This document shows positions 1 through 6,741 of a DNA stretch of 31,530 bases, piece by piece. Each line of letters opens with the position of its first letter. Within the stretch, counting starts at the first letter, position 1. Both the position numbers and the translations under genes were made by a program. The stretch is from Bacillota bacterium (GTDB taxonomy: Bacteria; Bacillota; Sulfobacillia; RBS10-35; JAJYVN01), in the NCBI GenBank assembly GCA_021791995.1, contig JAJYVN010000005.1, forward strand, positions 1 to 31,530. The letters run 5' to 3'. Under the pieces are notes generated by a model. It saw only the letters and a list, made by a program, of their open reading frames with translations. It searched no databases and was not told the DNA's origin.

Positions 1-315
1 AACAACCTTGCCTAAGTTGGTGCTCATCTGCGTTGTTGCCGTGATCACCGGCGCATGATTACTGGCGAAAAGCTGCGCGGGGCTGATCAGAACGGAACCC
101 GGGAAGTTCCCCGGGATTGCGCCGAAAAACGCGTTGGTGGAGGAAGCGCTGGCCGAGGCACTTGCCGACGCGGACTCCGTTCCAGAGGCCGTACTGCCGG
201 ACTTGGTGGAATGCGTCGATGCATGGTGCTGTGGGGCAGCTGACGTGGATGTGGTGGCACAGGCTCCAAGCATCAGGGCCGCGATAACCGATGTTGCCGC
301 AAGGGCAGGACGCAT
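1..315 (-). CDS. Secreted lipoprotein, N-terminal part (runs off left edge)
   Basis: This is a 105-codon open frame with no stop before the window edge, so the 3' end is missing. It begins with a classic lipoprotein signal: Met-Arg, a hydrophobic stretch of about 15 residues, then the lipobox LGAC with the lipidated Cys near residue 19. A Ser/Thr/Ala/His-rich linker of about 45 residues follows, then a more ordered stretch (NAFFGAIPGNFPGS) ending in ITATTQMSTNLGKVV. A Shine-Dalgarno AAGGGG lies about 7 bases before the ATG and a promoter is visible upstream. The final segment resembles the opening of the COG4315 secreted-repeat lipoproteins (slGkvLvdakGmTLY), but the diagnostic part lies outside the window, so that family assignment is only inference. 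The protein should sit on the outer face of the membrane. It is co-oriented with the DUF1634/TauE pair but has its own promoter. Confidence 0.75.
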   Translation of the reverse strand, partial: MRPALAATSVIAALMLGACATTSTSAAPQHHASTHSTKSGSTASGTESASASASASASSTNAFFGAIPGNFPGSVLISPAQLFASNHAPVITATTQMSTNLGKVV

Positions 316-370
316 GATTCAACCCCTTCTCGTACGATCCAGCAAAGGTCCGATACACGGAGCACCTGTA

Positions 371-399
371 ATGATACCGCAGCAACATTCGATTGGCAG
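371..399 (-). promoter_or_regulatory. Promoter for the left-edge lipoprotein
   Basis: On the minus strand, CTGCCA (394-399) and TATCAT (371-376) are separated by 17 bases. The -10 matches the sigma-70/sigma-A consensus at 5 of 6 positions and the -35 at 4 of 6. Transcription would begin near 364, about 50 bases before the lipoprotein ATG. Confidence 0.45.
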
Positions 400-603
400 T
401 ACGTCACTTGGAGGTAGCTCTGGGAAACACGCGGTGTCTATCGCATAGCCGACCGAGGATCCGCGACTGCGCACCGTATCGTTGCCTGGTGGTTGCTGCG
501 CATGGTAGTCATCGCGATGGAAGCCGCTTCGCTATGCTTTGCCTGACACGTAAGGATGAAAAAGGTCAACGGCCACCTCTGTTGCTGCACGGTGCGGAGT
601 CGT

Positions 604-1011
604 TCAAATACCCGCTTGTCCCAGAAAGAAGCTTGCGATCAGCACGGCAAGCACATAGAAGGTAACGACGACGTAGATCCTGTCCTGCTCGACGACGAAG
701 GAACCGAGCGAGACGGCCACGCGCAGGACAGGGGTCAACAGAAGCACCAAGAGCCCAAGTGAGATTACCGCATAGGGTTTTCCCTGCACGACGCCAGAGA
801 GCACTCCACTGATCGTGTGCGGGAAACCAGCAATAGGATATCCACCCTGATGCGTGATCAGGAACATAACGATACCCACCGCCACGATTGCCGCCGAGAG
901 CGTGACGCCCACCTGGAGAACCCGGCTGACGACCATCTCCAGCCGGGCCAAGCGCTGATCGCGATCCGATGGAGCCGCGCCGGTACCACTCGGTGTTGGT
1001 TGGTCGTTCAC
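604..1011 (-). CDS. DUF1634 family membrane protein
   Basis: This is a small integral membrane protein of 135 residues. A hydrophilic N-terminus of about 30 residues (Pro/Ser/Thr, then RDQRLARLE) is followed by three hydrophobic segments near residues 35-55, 75-97 and 108-130. Between them lies the loop THQGGYPIAGFP, which fits the DUF1634 family. Members are typically encoded next to a TauE/SafE permease, as here, which suggests an accessory subunit, but no biochemical role is established. I chose GTG at 1011 because the AGGGGG Shine-Dalgarno next to the previous stop is about 8 bases away; another GTG at 1020 abuts that Shine-Dalgarno. The start lies 12 bases after the permease stop, so the two genes are co-transcribed and probably translationally coupled. 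Confidence 0.8.
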   Translation of the reverse strand: MNDQPTPSGTGAAPSDRDQRLARLEMVVSRVLQVGVTLSAAIVAVGIVMFLITHQGGYPIAGFPHTISGVLSGVVQGKPYAVISLGLLVLLLTPVLRVAVSLGSFVVEQDRIYVVVTFYVLAVLIASFFLGQAGI

Positions 1012-1023
1012 GTACGTCACCCC

Positions 1024-1866
1024 CTATAAGCCGTGGACACCCAGACCCGTGAGCAGCATCTCCAGCGCTGCGGCTACCAACACTGGGATGAAGACCATGC
1101 GCAGCGTACGACTGCGGAGTCGCACCATCAGTCGGGCACCCAAGAGGGCCCCAATCAGCACTCCGATTGCCACTGGACCGGAGATGCGTGGGTCAATCCA
1201 TCCCTTGGAGAAGTAAAAGCCGGCGCTGGCGGCCGCTGTAACGCCGATCATGAAGTTGCTGGTAGAGGAGGAGACCTTGAAGGGTAGCTTCATGAAGATG
1301 TCCATCCCCAGCACCTTGAATGTGCCGCTGCCGATTCCAAGGAGTCCGGAGAGAAGGCCCGCGACATACATCATGCCTAGGCCACCGGGTATCCCGGCCA
1401 CCGTGTAGTCGACGTCACGGCCGAGGGTCGCATCGTAGTAACTCCCGTTGAGACGCAGTTTTTTGGCCCATGGGTGTTCCTGTACGTTCTCGGGGAGCTC
1501 TGCGCTATGCCGCTGCAACATGGAGTATGAGGAAAAGAGCAGCACAAGGCCGAAGATAATGTCGAGCAGCATGGTTGAAACATGCGCCGCAATGAAGGCG
1601 CCCGTGACGGCACCGGTCGTGGTGGCGATCTCAAGGAACATACCAACGCGGATACTGCTGATGTGATCCCGCACATAGGCTACCGCAGCGCCGCTACTGG
1701 TAGCGATGACCGAGATCAGGCTGGCCCCCATCGCGGTATGCAGCGGGATGTGAAAGAACAGCTGCAAAATGGGTATAAGAAGAATACCTCCACCCAACCC
1801 AAGGAGAGCGCCGAAGATACCGGCCAGAATGGAAACAAGTAGGAGATCCACTGCAAGTACGGTCAC
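1024..1866 (-). CDS. Sulfite exporter TauE/SafE family permease
   Basis: The protein is a polytopic inner-membrane permease of about 280 residues. It has the family's two-repeat layout: an N-terminal glycine-rich helix (SILAGIFGALLGLGGGILLIP), a matching second-half motif (VAGLLSGLLGIGSGTFKV), and about eight hydrophobic segments. A hydrophilic loop (residues about 110-145) separates the halves. Family members export sulfite, sulfoacetate or other small organosulfur or organic anions; the substrate cannot be read from sequence. The frame is open up to a GTG at 1998, but that codon sits inside the -10 of a good promoter, so I prefer GTG at 1866, which gives the usual short N-terminus. No strong Shine-Dalgarno precedes it, so the start is uncertain. 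DUF1634 follows immediately. Confidence 0.85.
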   Translation of the reverse strand: MTVLAVDLLLVSILAGIFGALLGLGGGILLIPILQLFFHIPLHTAMGASLISVIATSSGAAVAYVRDHISSIRVGMFLEIATTTGAVTGAFIAAHVSTMLLDIIFGLVLLFSSYSMLQRHSAELPENVQEHPWAKKLRLNGSYYDATLGRDVDYTVAGIPGGLGMMYVAGLLSGLLGIGSGTFKVLGMDIFMKLPFKVSSSTSNFMIGVTAAASAGFYFSKGWIDPRISGPVAIGVLIGALLGARLMVRLRSRTLRMVFIPVLVAAALEMLLTGLGVHGL

Positions 1867-1996
1867 TTCTGTGTCTGCATCCGCATCGGGTGCTTGTGCC
1901 TCCCTCAGAGGAGGTGATGGAACGCGTTCGCACGGCTCTGCGATAACCGCATGAAGCGCCCTTCGGACGGTGGAGACGCATCCCCAGTCCCGCGCC

Positions 1997-2025
1997 ACTA
2001 TACTACGGCGTCACCCCTCCGGCAA
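1997..2025 (-). promoter_or_regulatory. Promoter for the TauE/DUF1634 operon
   Basis: On the minus strand, TTGCCG (2020-2025) and TATAGT (1997-2002) are separated by exactly 17 bases, a good sigma-A type promoter. Transcription would start near 1990, downstream of the GTG at 1998. This argues against that codon as the start and leaves a leader of about 120 bases before GTG 1866. Confidence 0.55.
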
Positions 2026-2065
2026 TGATCGACCGCGCAGATGCCCGAAGAAACGACAAAGCTCC

Positions 2066-2085
2066 CGTCATGGCGCTCCATGACG
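2066..2085. promoter_or_regulatory. Perfect inverted repeat, candidate operator
   Basis: Two perfect 8-base arms (CGTCATGG and CCATGACG) are separated by the 4-base centre CGCT. It lies in the 356-base gap between the divergent TauE operon and the TIM-barrel gene, about 40 bases upstream of the TauE -35 box and 138 bases before the GTG at 2223. The size and symmetry fit the half-sites of a dimeric repressor. No U-tract follows, so it is not a terminator. No cognate regulator gene is in the window. Confidence 0.4.
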
Positions 2086-2222
2086 CGGTCGGATGGCAAG
2101 ACGGACATTCGCGGCTACACCGTCGGAGACCGCTTTTTCCCCACAGAAGCGTGTGGTTGGCCGCAGGAGATCCCCAATTGGACGCAAAGTCTTTGGCGAA
2201 CCGACCGAGGGGGCGTGGACGG

Positions 2223-3026
2223 GTGCAACTGGGCGTCAATACCGTGCTGTTCAGCAAGTTCGATTTCGCTACGGCCGCACGAGCCATCGCGCAGTGTGGT
2301 TACGATGGGTTGGAGATCGCTGCGATTCGGGGAATGTGTGAGCACCTCGCCCTCGACCATTGGGAGGATCAGGTGGAGAGTATGCGGGCGATCCTGCGAG
2401 AGACGGGGTTACGGGCGCTCTCGATGGAGGTGGCCGATCCCAGCGATGCCGAGCGATTAAACCGGGCCTGTGCAGCAGCAGCGGCGCTCGGTGTCCCGGT
2501 CGTCAACGTCGGTCCGGGAGTGAAGGCGGGAACGCCTGGTGGCAGAGAACAGTGCATCGAGATGCTCCGCCGCGATGCCGCGTTGGCGGCAGAGCATGGC
2601 GTCTGCCTCTGCGTCAAGGCGCATGTTGGTACCGTCATTAGCGACACCCCGTCGACGCTTGCGGCCATGGCAGCGATCCCTTCATCCGCATTCGGTGTCG
2701 ATATGGACCCAAGCCACATCCACCGAGCTGGTGAGGACCCGGTAGCGGCGTTGCGCCAGGTGATGAGCCGCGTGCGGCACATTCACATTCGGGACTGCGA
2801 GGGACGGGAGAGTGGGCCGGGGCCCATCGAACGGCAGGCCTGTGGTCGAGGCGACATCGATCTGTGGGGATACATGAAGGTGTTGCGCGATGCTGAGTAT
2901 GCGGGACCGGTTTGCCTTGAGGTGATTGGGGCCAAGGCCGAGCACGATCTGAGCAGTGTCGTGGCCGTGGCGGCGGAGTCGTATGGGTACCTCAACGCGA
3001 TTGGTCGGCGCATCGGTCTCCGCTGA
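2223..3026 (+). CDS. Sugar phosphate isomerase/epimerase-like TIM-barrel protein
   Basis: A 267-residue protein of the xylose-isomerase-like TIM-barrel superfamily (AP endonuclease 2 fold). It starts with the typical first strand (LGVNTVLF), then CGYDGLEI, a central GVPVVNVGPG strand, FGVDMDPSHIHRAGEDP, RHIHIRDCEGRE and the closing GPVCLEVIGA. The Asp/His of DMDPSH, the His of HIHIRD and the Glu of LEVIGA sit where this superfamily binds its divalent metal. Members isomerise or epimerise sugars, keto-inositols and related polyols in the cytoplasm; the substrate is unknown here. GTG at 2223 is chosen because GAGGGGGCG lies just before it and the domain begins at once; the frame is open further upstream without family-like sequence. 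It heads the cluster with the Gfo/Idh dehydrogenase and sulfatase-fold gene. Confidence 0.85.
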   Translation: MQLGVNTVLFSKFDFATAARAIAQCGYDGLEIAAIRGMCEHLALDHWEDQVESMRAILRETGLRALSMEVADPSDAERLNRACAAAAALGVPVVNVGPGVKAGTPGGREQCIEMLRRDAALAAEHGVCLCVKAHVGTVISDTPSTLAAMAAIPSSAFGVDMDPSHIHRAGEDPVAALRQVMSRVRHIHIRDCEGRESGPGPIERQACGRGDIDLWGYMKVLRDAEYAGPVCLEVIGAKAEHDLSSVVAVAAESYGYLNAIGRRIGLR

Positions 3027-3037
3027 TCGGGCGGGCT

Positions 3038-3054
3038 GCGCCGTTTTACGGCGC
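3038..3054 (+). other. Short intergenic hairpin
   Basis: GCGCCG (3038-3043) and CGGCGC (3049-3054) pair around a TTTTA loop in the 73-base gap between the TIM-barrel and dehydrogenase genes. There is no U-tract after it, so it is more likely an mRNA processing or stability element than a terminator. Confidence 0.35.
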
Positions 3055-3099
3055 GCAGTGGGGCTATCGTGCGGTTCGAACATTGGGAGGGATCAGGCA

Positions 3100-4182
3100 G
3101 TGCCGCTCAAGATTGGTCTCGTAGGTGTGGGGGGGATCGGCAATCAGCACTTGCAGTGCCATGCCGCCGATCCGTTGGCCAACGTTGTGGCCATCTGTGA
3201 CATTGTTGGAGAACGCGCGGACGGGGCGGCAGCCAAGTTTGGCGCGCAGAGCTACCACAGTGTAGCGGAGATGCTAAGGGCACATCCAGACCTCGATGTG
3301 GTCGATGTCACAACCGGTGGGCGGGAGAACGGGAGCTGGCACTTCGAGCCGGTGATGGAGGCACTCACGGCCGGCAGGAACGTCCTCGTTGAGAAGCCGT
3401 TGTCCAACAGCATCGAGGAGGCTCGTACCATGGTTCGGGTTGCAGCCGAACGTGGCGTGTACTTCGGCTGCAACCTGAACCACTACTTTACGGTTCCTGC
3501 GGACAAGGCCCGCGAGTATATCGAACAGGGCCGCATGGGGGAACTGCGGTACTGTTTGATGAAGATGAGCTTCTCGGGCGGCGAGGCGTTTTACGGTGGT
3601 CCGGGATCGGATTTTCGCACGAGCGGCTTCCCGTACTTCCACGCCAAAGCCTTCCTCACGCACCCCTTCAGCGTCATGCGATACCTTTGCGGCGACATCC
3701 GGCTCGTCCAAGCGTTCTTTGGTCGGCCGGGATTCCGTCAGAGCGCGGGCGACGTGCTGCTGTCGCATACCAGCATCCACACCGTGTTCGCCAACGAGTG
3801 CATCGGGTATCTGCTTAGTAATCGGGGCGATACGCCGACAGGTCTAGGTGGCTGGTGGAGCATCGAGGTGGGGGGTACCCGCGGCACGCTCTGCATCGAG
3901 GATTGCGTGGGCAAGATCACGTTTTGGGGTGCTGAGCGGGTGCCGCTCGGCCAGAAGCCGAAGGCCGAGGTTACCGACACGCAGAGCGTCAATTTCAACG
4001 AGACCTTCCCCCGTCGACTGCACGCCTTTCTGGAGGACGTGGCGAATCGGGTGCCGGTCGATCGGCTGCGGGGTTCCGGGCGCGACGCCCTGGCAGCCCT
4101 CGAGTGCACCTTTGCCGCGATGGAATCGCACGAACAGGGCGGTCTCCCGGTGCGGCCCCATGCCCTTCCCCCAATACACTGA
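3100..4182 (+). CDS. Gfo/Idh/MocA family oxidoreductase
   Basis: A 360-residue NAD(P)-dependent dehydrogenase. The N-terminal Rossmann fold opens with IGLVGVGGIGNQH (residues 5-17), followed by an acidic strand end (AICD, about 31-34). The family's EKP motif (VEKPLSN) is at about 98-100, with its catalytic lysine. The C-terminal half carries the alpha/beta oligomerisation and substrate domain (FRTSGFPYFHAKAFLTHPFSVMRYL, then GGTRGTLCIED). Members oxidise hydroxyls of sugars and inositols, often working with TIM-barrel isomerases such as those encoded on each side. GTG at 3100 has GGGAGG about 9 bases upstream; the open frame extends further left only into the previous gene. It lies 17 bases before the sulfatase-fold gene, so the two are co-transcribed. 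Confidence 0.9.
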   Translation: MPLKIGLVGVGGIGNQHLQCHAADPLANVVAICDIVGERADGAAAKFGAQSYHSVAEMLRAHPDLDVVDVTTGGRENGSWHFEPVMEALTAGRNVLVEKPLSNSIEEARTMVRVAAERGVYFGCNLNHYFTVPADKAREYIEQGRMGELRYCLMKMSFSGGEAFYGGPGSDFRTSGFPYFHAKAFLTHPFSVMRYLCGDIRLVQAFFGRPGFRQSAGDVLLSHTSIHTVFANECIGYLLSNRGDTPTGLGGWWSIEVGGTRGTLCIEDCVGKITFWGAERVPLGQKPKAEVTDTQSVNFNETFPRRLHAFLEDVANRVPVDRLRGSGRDALAALECTFAAMESHEQGGLPVRPHALPPIH

Positions 4183-4199
4183 GTGTGAGGTGGCATCCA

Positions 4200-5585
4200 T
4201 TGGCCAGACGGAAACCCAATATCCTCCTGATTGCGGTGGACAGCCTGCGGCGTGATCATCTGAGCAGTTATGGCTATCACCACCTGACGACCCCGCACAT
4301 GGATCGGCTTGCCACGGAGGGGGCTCTCTTCGAAAACCACTTCAGTCCCAGTATTCCGACGACCTCTGCCTATGCCTCCATGCTGACCGGTATGGACTGC
4401 TTTGGCACCGATGTCGTGGCCCTGCGCCACCAAGGGGGCCTCGGGCAGCACCTGACCACCATGGCGGAGCTCCTGGGCACGGAGGGATACAACACCACGT
4501 GCGTGGGCTTCACCGGCAATCCCTCTTCGCGGGGATTTCAGAAGTATTTGGACTATGAGGGGTGGCGCTCGGACGATACCGGGCGCTGCCCGAAGGCCGA
4601 GAATCTGAACGCAGTCACCATCCCGGAGATGCGGCGGTTGGCTCAAGCGGACCATCCTTTTTTCCTCTTCCTTCGTCATATGGATCCCCACGCCCCTTAC
4701 CTACCTCCCAAGCCATTCGAGCGTGCCTTCTATGGTGGGGATCCGTTCGACCCTCAAAAGCACAGCTTGGATGGCGTCTATGGTTTCAAGCCGTTCTGCG
4801 ACTTCCATAAGTCGTGGATTCCGGAGGGATGCACCGATTCCGCCTACGTCGATGCACAGTATGATGGGGCGATCGGATACATGGACGCCTCGATTCAGGC
4901 TTTACTGAATGAACTGTCATCCCTGGGCCTGGACGAAGACACGATTGTGGTCTTTACCGCCGATCACGGTGAATCTCTCTTGGAGCACGATTGCAATTAC
5001 GACCACCACGGGCTCTATGAGTGTACCTTGGTCGTTCCGCTCATTATCCGCTTTCCTGGGCGAGTGCCTTCCGGCAGGCGGATTTCTGACATTACCCTGA
5101 TCTCGGATGTAATGCCAACCATTTGTGGTCTCGCGGGAATTCGCACGTCGTCGATGAAGCTCTTTGGTCGAAACCTTGCCCCCATGTGGGAGGGCAAGCC
5201 CTTTCACCCGGTTAGTGAGTTCTACCTCACGGAGGCCACATGGATGCGCAAACACGGATGGCGGACGCCGGAATGGAAGTTGATTCACGCCTTAGAACCA
5301 GACTTTCACTTCAAGCCGGAGGTGGAGTTATATAACCTTGTGGAGGACCCTCAGGAGTTGCACAACCTCGCTTCCCAGGAGCCAGCGGTCGTGGCGCTTC
5401 TGGAGGAGCGCATGCAGCACTGGATCCAGCAACGCGAACGCGCGGCGGGGCGTGCGAACCCTGTGTTCACCAACCTTAATTGGCACGGGCACGGCGGGGG
5501 ACCGTTTCAGAGTTCCCAGCAGGCCTATGACACGTTGCACATCGGTGGAATTCGCCAGGCCCAGGTGCTCCAGGCCAAAAAGTAA
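4200..5585 (+). CDS. Sulfatase-fold (alkaline phosphatase superfamily) hydrolase, threonine variant
   Basis: A 461-residue protein without signal peptide, so probably cytoplasmic. The sulfatase core is clear: NILLIAVDSLRRDHLSSYGY (residues about 7-26) with metal ligand Asp14, HMDPHAPY (160-167) and VFTADHGES (251-259) with metal ligands Asp255/His256. The nucleophile segment reads PTTSAYASMLTG (53-64). Aligned with the Cys-x-Pro-x-Arg..LLTG motif of true sulfatases, the formylglycine position is Thr54 and the Arg is Tyr58. Formylglycine-dependent sulfatase chemistry is therefore unlikely. Threonine nucleophiles are known in superfamily phosphotransferases and phosphodiesterases such as LtaS, so phosphoester or phosphonate hydrolysis is possible (inference). 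TTG at 4200 is supported by GAGGTGG about 7 bases upstream. It follows the dehydrogenase by 17 bases and ends at a strong hairpin. Confidence 0.85.
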   Translation: MARRKPNILLIAVDSLRRDHLSSYGYHHLTTPHMDRLATEGALFENHFSPSIPTTSAYASMLTGMDCFGTDVVALRHQGGLGQHLTTMAELLGTEGYNTTCVGFTGNPSSRGFQKYLDYEGWRSDDTGRCPKAENLNAVTIPEMRRLAQADHPFFLFLRHMDPHAPYLPPKPFERAFYGGDPFDPQKHSLDGVYGFKPFCDFHKSWIPEGCTDSAYVDAQYDGAIGYMDASIQALLNELSSLGLDEDTIVVFTADHGESLLEHDCNYDHHGLYECTLVVPLIIRFPGRVPSGRRISDITLISDVMPTICGLAGIRTSSMKLFGRNLAPMWEGKPFHPVSEFYLTEATWMRKHGWRTPEWKLIHALEPDFHFKPEVELYNLVEDPQELHNLASQEPAVVALLEERMQHWIQQRERAAGRANPVFTNLNWHGHGGGPFQSSQQAYDTLHIGGIRQAQVLQAKK

Positions 5586-5621
5586 AAGGTTACGGGGCAA
5601 CCGAGTGGTTGCCCCGTAACC
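5577..5621 (-). terminator. Strong intrinsic terminator for the small minus-strand gene
   Basis: A perfect 15-base inverted repeat (arms 5588-5602 and 5607-5621, loop GAGT). Read on the minus strand it is followed at once by a T-rich run (TTTTACTTTTT, 5587-5577), the layout of a rho-independent terminator. On the plus strand it stands directly behind the sulfatase-fold gene but has no U-tract, so there it would act mainly as a stability hairpin. Confidence 0.8.
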
Positions 5622-5637
5622 CGCATCCCGGAACGGG

Positions 5638-5751
5638 CTATTTGCCCTTCTTGCCCGTATCGGCCGGACCGCGCTTCTCCGGCTTCTTTGTGTCGTTCGG
5701 CTTTGTTGTCTTGCCACCATCCGCAGGCTTCTTCCCCGTAGGCACAACCAC
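5638..5751 (-). CDS. Small lysine-rich basic protein (37 aa), unrecognised
   Basis: A short frame too small for usual ORF calling. It encodes a very basic, Lys/Pro/Gly/Thr-rich peptide (starts MVVPTGKKPADGGKTTKPND, ends GPADTGKKGK) with no hydrophobic segment, so it is presumably disordered and could bind nucleic acid or another polyanion (inference). Everything around it looks like a gene: a promoter at 5829-5856, a GGAGG Shine-Dalgarno (5758-5762) 6 bases before GTG 5751, a TAG stop, and a perfect 15-bp intrinsic terminator beginning 17 bases after the stop. GTG at 5754 or 5745 are alternative starts. There is no family I recognise. The GKK-xx-KPxD-TKKPEKRGPADTGKKGK pattern looks like an imperfect repeat of a K-K-P/PAD unit. 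It sits antisense, between two plus-strand carbohydrate genes. Confidence 0.55.
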   Translation of the reverse strand: MVVPTGKKPADGGKTTKPNDTKKPEKRGPADTGKKGK

Positions 5752-5828
5752 CACCCCCCTCCGCTTCGACCCATCCTGACTGAGATTGTGTGTTCGACTC
5801 CCACGTCGTTCATTGACTTCTTGCGCAC

Positions 5829-5856
5829 ATTATCCGCGTCCGCGCGCCAAGATCAA
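5829..5856 (-). promoter_or_regulatory. Promoter for the small lysine-rich gene
   Basis: On the minus strand TTGATC (5851-5856) and GATAAT (5829-5834) are 16 bases apart. The -10 differs from TATAAT at one position. Transcription would begin near 5822 and give a leader of about 70 bases before the small ORF. Confidence 0.5.
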
Positions 5857-6021
5857 TACGATAAGTGCGACAAAAAGCGCCATTTTGCCAATTTGCAGTG
5901 CATTGCTCGGCGCAACGGGGAAGACAATCCGTGCAGCGGGGATCGTGCACGGCGAGCCGGTTCTGCTATCCTTCGCCCAGGATCATCGCTCGGACAGCAC
6001 GGAACCGTGGGAGGCATGGGC

Positions 6022-6741
6022 ATGGACGAGGCTGTTGGGGTTCAGTCCTACACGTATCGGAGGTTTTCTGCGCTCGGAAGTCTGGAGCAGGCCCAGCGGG
6101 CAGGTGTTGTGGCCATTGAGGTATGGCCCGGGCACCTGGGGCCGGATGCGGCAGAGGCAGCGATCGCCTCCTACCAGCAGACTGCCCAGATGGCTGGGAT
6201 TCGGGTTGTCGGTTATGGTGTTATTCAGCTGGGCTCGGGGGCGGAACCAGCGTTGCGCTTGGCAGCACGGCTCGGCTGTTCTTACGTCAGCGTGGATGTG
6301 GAACCGGGGGATACGAGCGCTATCGCTTCTGGCGTTCATCTAGCAAACGAACTTGGGTTGCGCCTCGGCATTCACAACCATGGTCCAGGGCACCACTATA
6401 GCACGGTGGATACGGTGCTCGCCGTGTTGGATCACCAGGATGCTGCCCTTGGTGCGTGCGTCGATACGGGGCACTTCCTCCGTGCGGGTCAGGATCCGGT
6501 GGCGGCGATCCACGCGTTGGGCTCGCGTATTTCCGGGGTTCACTTGAAGGATTTTCTGGAGGACGACACCGAGGTCCTACCTGGGAGGGGACGGATTGAC
6601 CTGGTCACCGTGTTGCGCGCGTTGCGGGACGTTGGCTTTAACGATCCCGTTGTGATCGAGTACGAGGCAGATCCGGGCAACCCGACGCCGGCTGTCCGGG
6701 CTTCGTCGACGGCTGTCCATGCGGCGATGGCCCGGATTTGA
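6022..6741 (+). CDS. Second sugar phosphate isomerase/epimerase-like TIM-barrel protein
   Basis: A 239-residue xylose-isomerase-like TIM-barrel protein. Visible elements are the first strand VQSYTYRRF, GVVAIEVWPGH, GIRVVGYGVIQ, the LGLRLGIHNHGPGHHYST strand with the metal-site HNH, GACVDTGHFLRAGQDPVAAI, SGVHLKDFLED and the final VVIEYEADPGNP. The His/Asp/Glu set fits a divalent-metal isomerase or epimerase. It is shorter than, and clearly different from, the TIM-barrel protein at 2223, so the two probably act on different intermediates. ATG at 6022 is favoured: GGGAGG lies 7 bases upstream, while ATG 6016 is only one base from it. The promoter is not obvious. murJ begins inside the last 23 bases. 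Confidence 0.85.
   Translation: MDEAVGVQSYTYRRFSALGSLEQAQRAGVVAIEVWPGHLGPDAAEAAIASYQQTAQMAGIRVVGYGVIQLGSGAEPALRLAARLGCSYVSVDVEPGDTSAIASGVHLANELGLRLGIHNHGPGHHYSTVDTVLAVLDHQDAALGACVDTGHFLRAGQDPVAAIHALGSRISGVHLKDFLEDDTEVLPGRGRIDLVTVLRALRDVGFNDPVVIEYEADPGNPTPAVRASSTAVHAAMARI

Noticed and set aside
508..517. 10-base palindrome CATCGCGATG in the gap between lipoprotein and DUF1634 genes
   Set aside because: Short and isolated; the 288-base gap otherwise shows only the lipoprotein promoter and a very weak stem near 555-575.
3738..4691. 317-codon antisense open frame over the dehydrogenase and sulfatase-fold genes
   Set aside because: Composition and position match a third-position GC shadow, with no family features.
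5788..5810. Sequence like a tRNA T-arm (GTGTGTTCGACTCCCAC)
   Set aside because: Stem has a mismatch and no acceptor, D or anticodon arm can be placed around it; likely chance.
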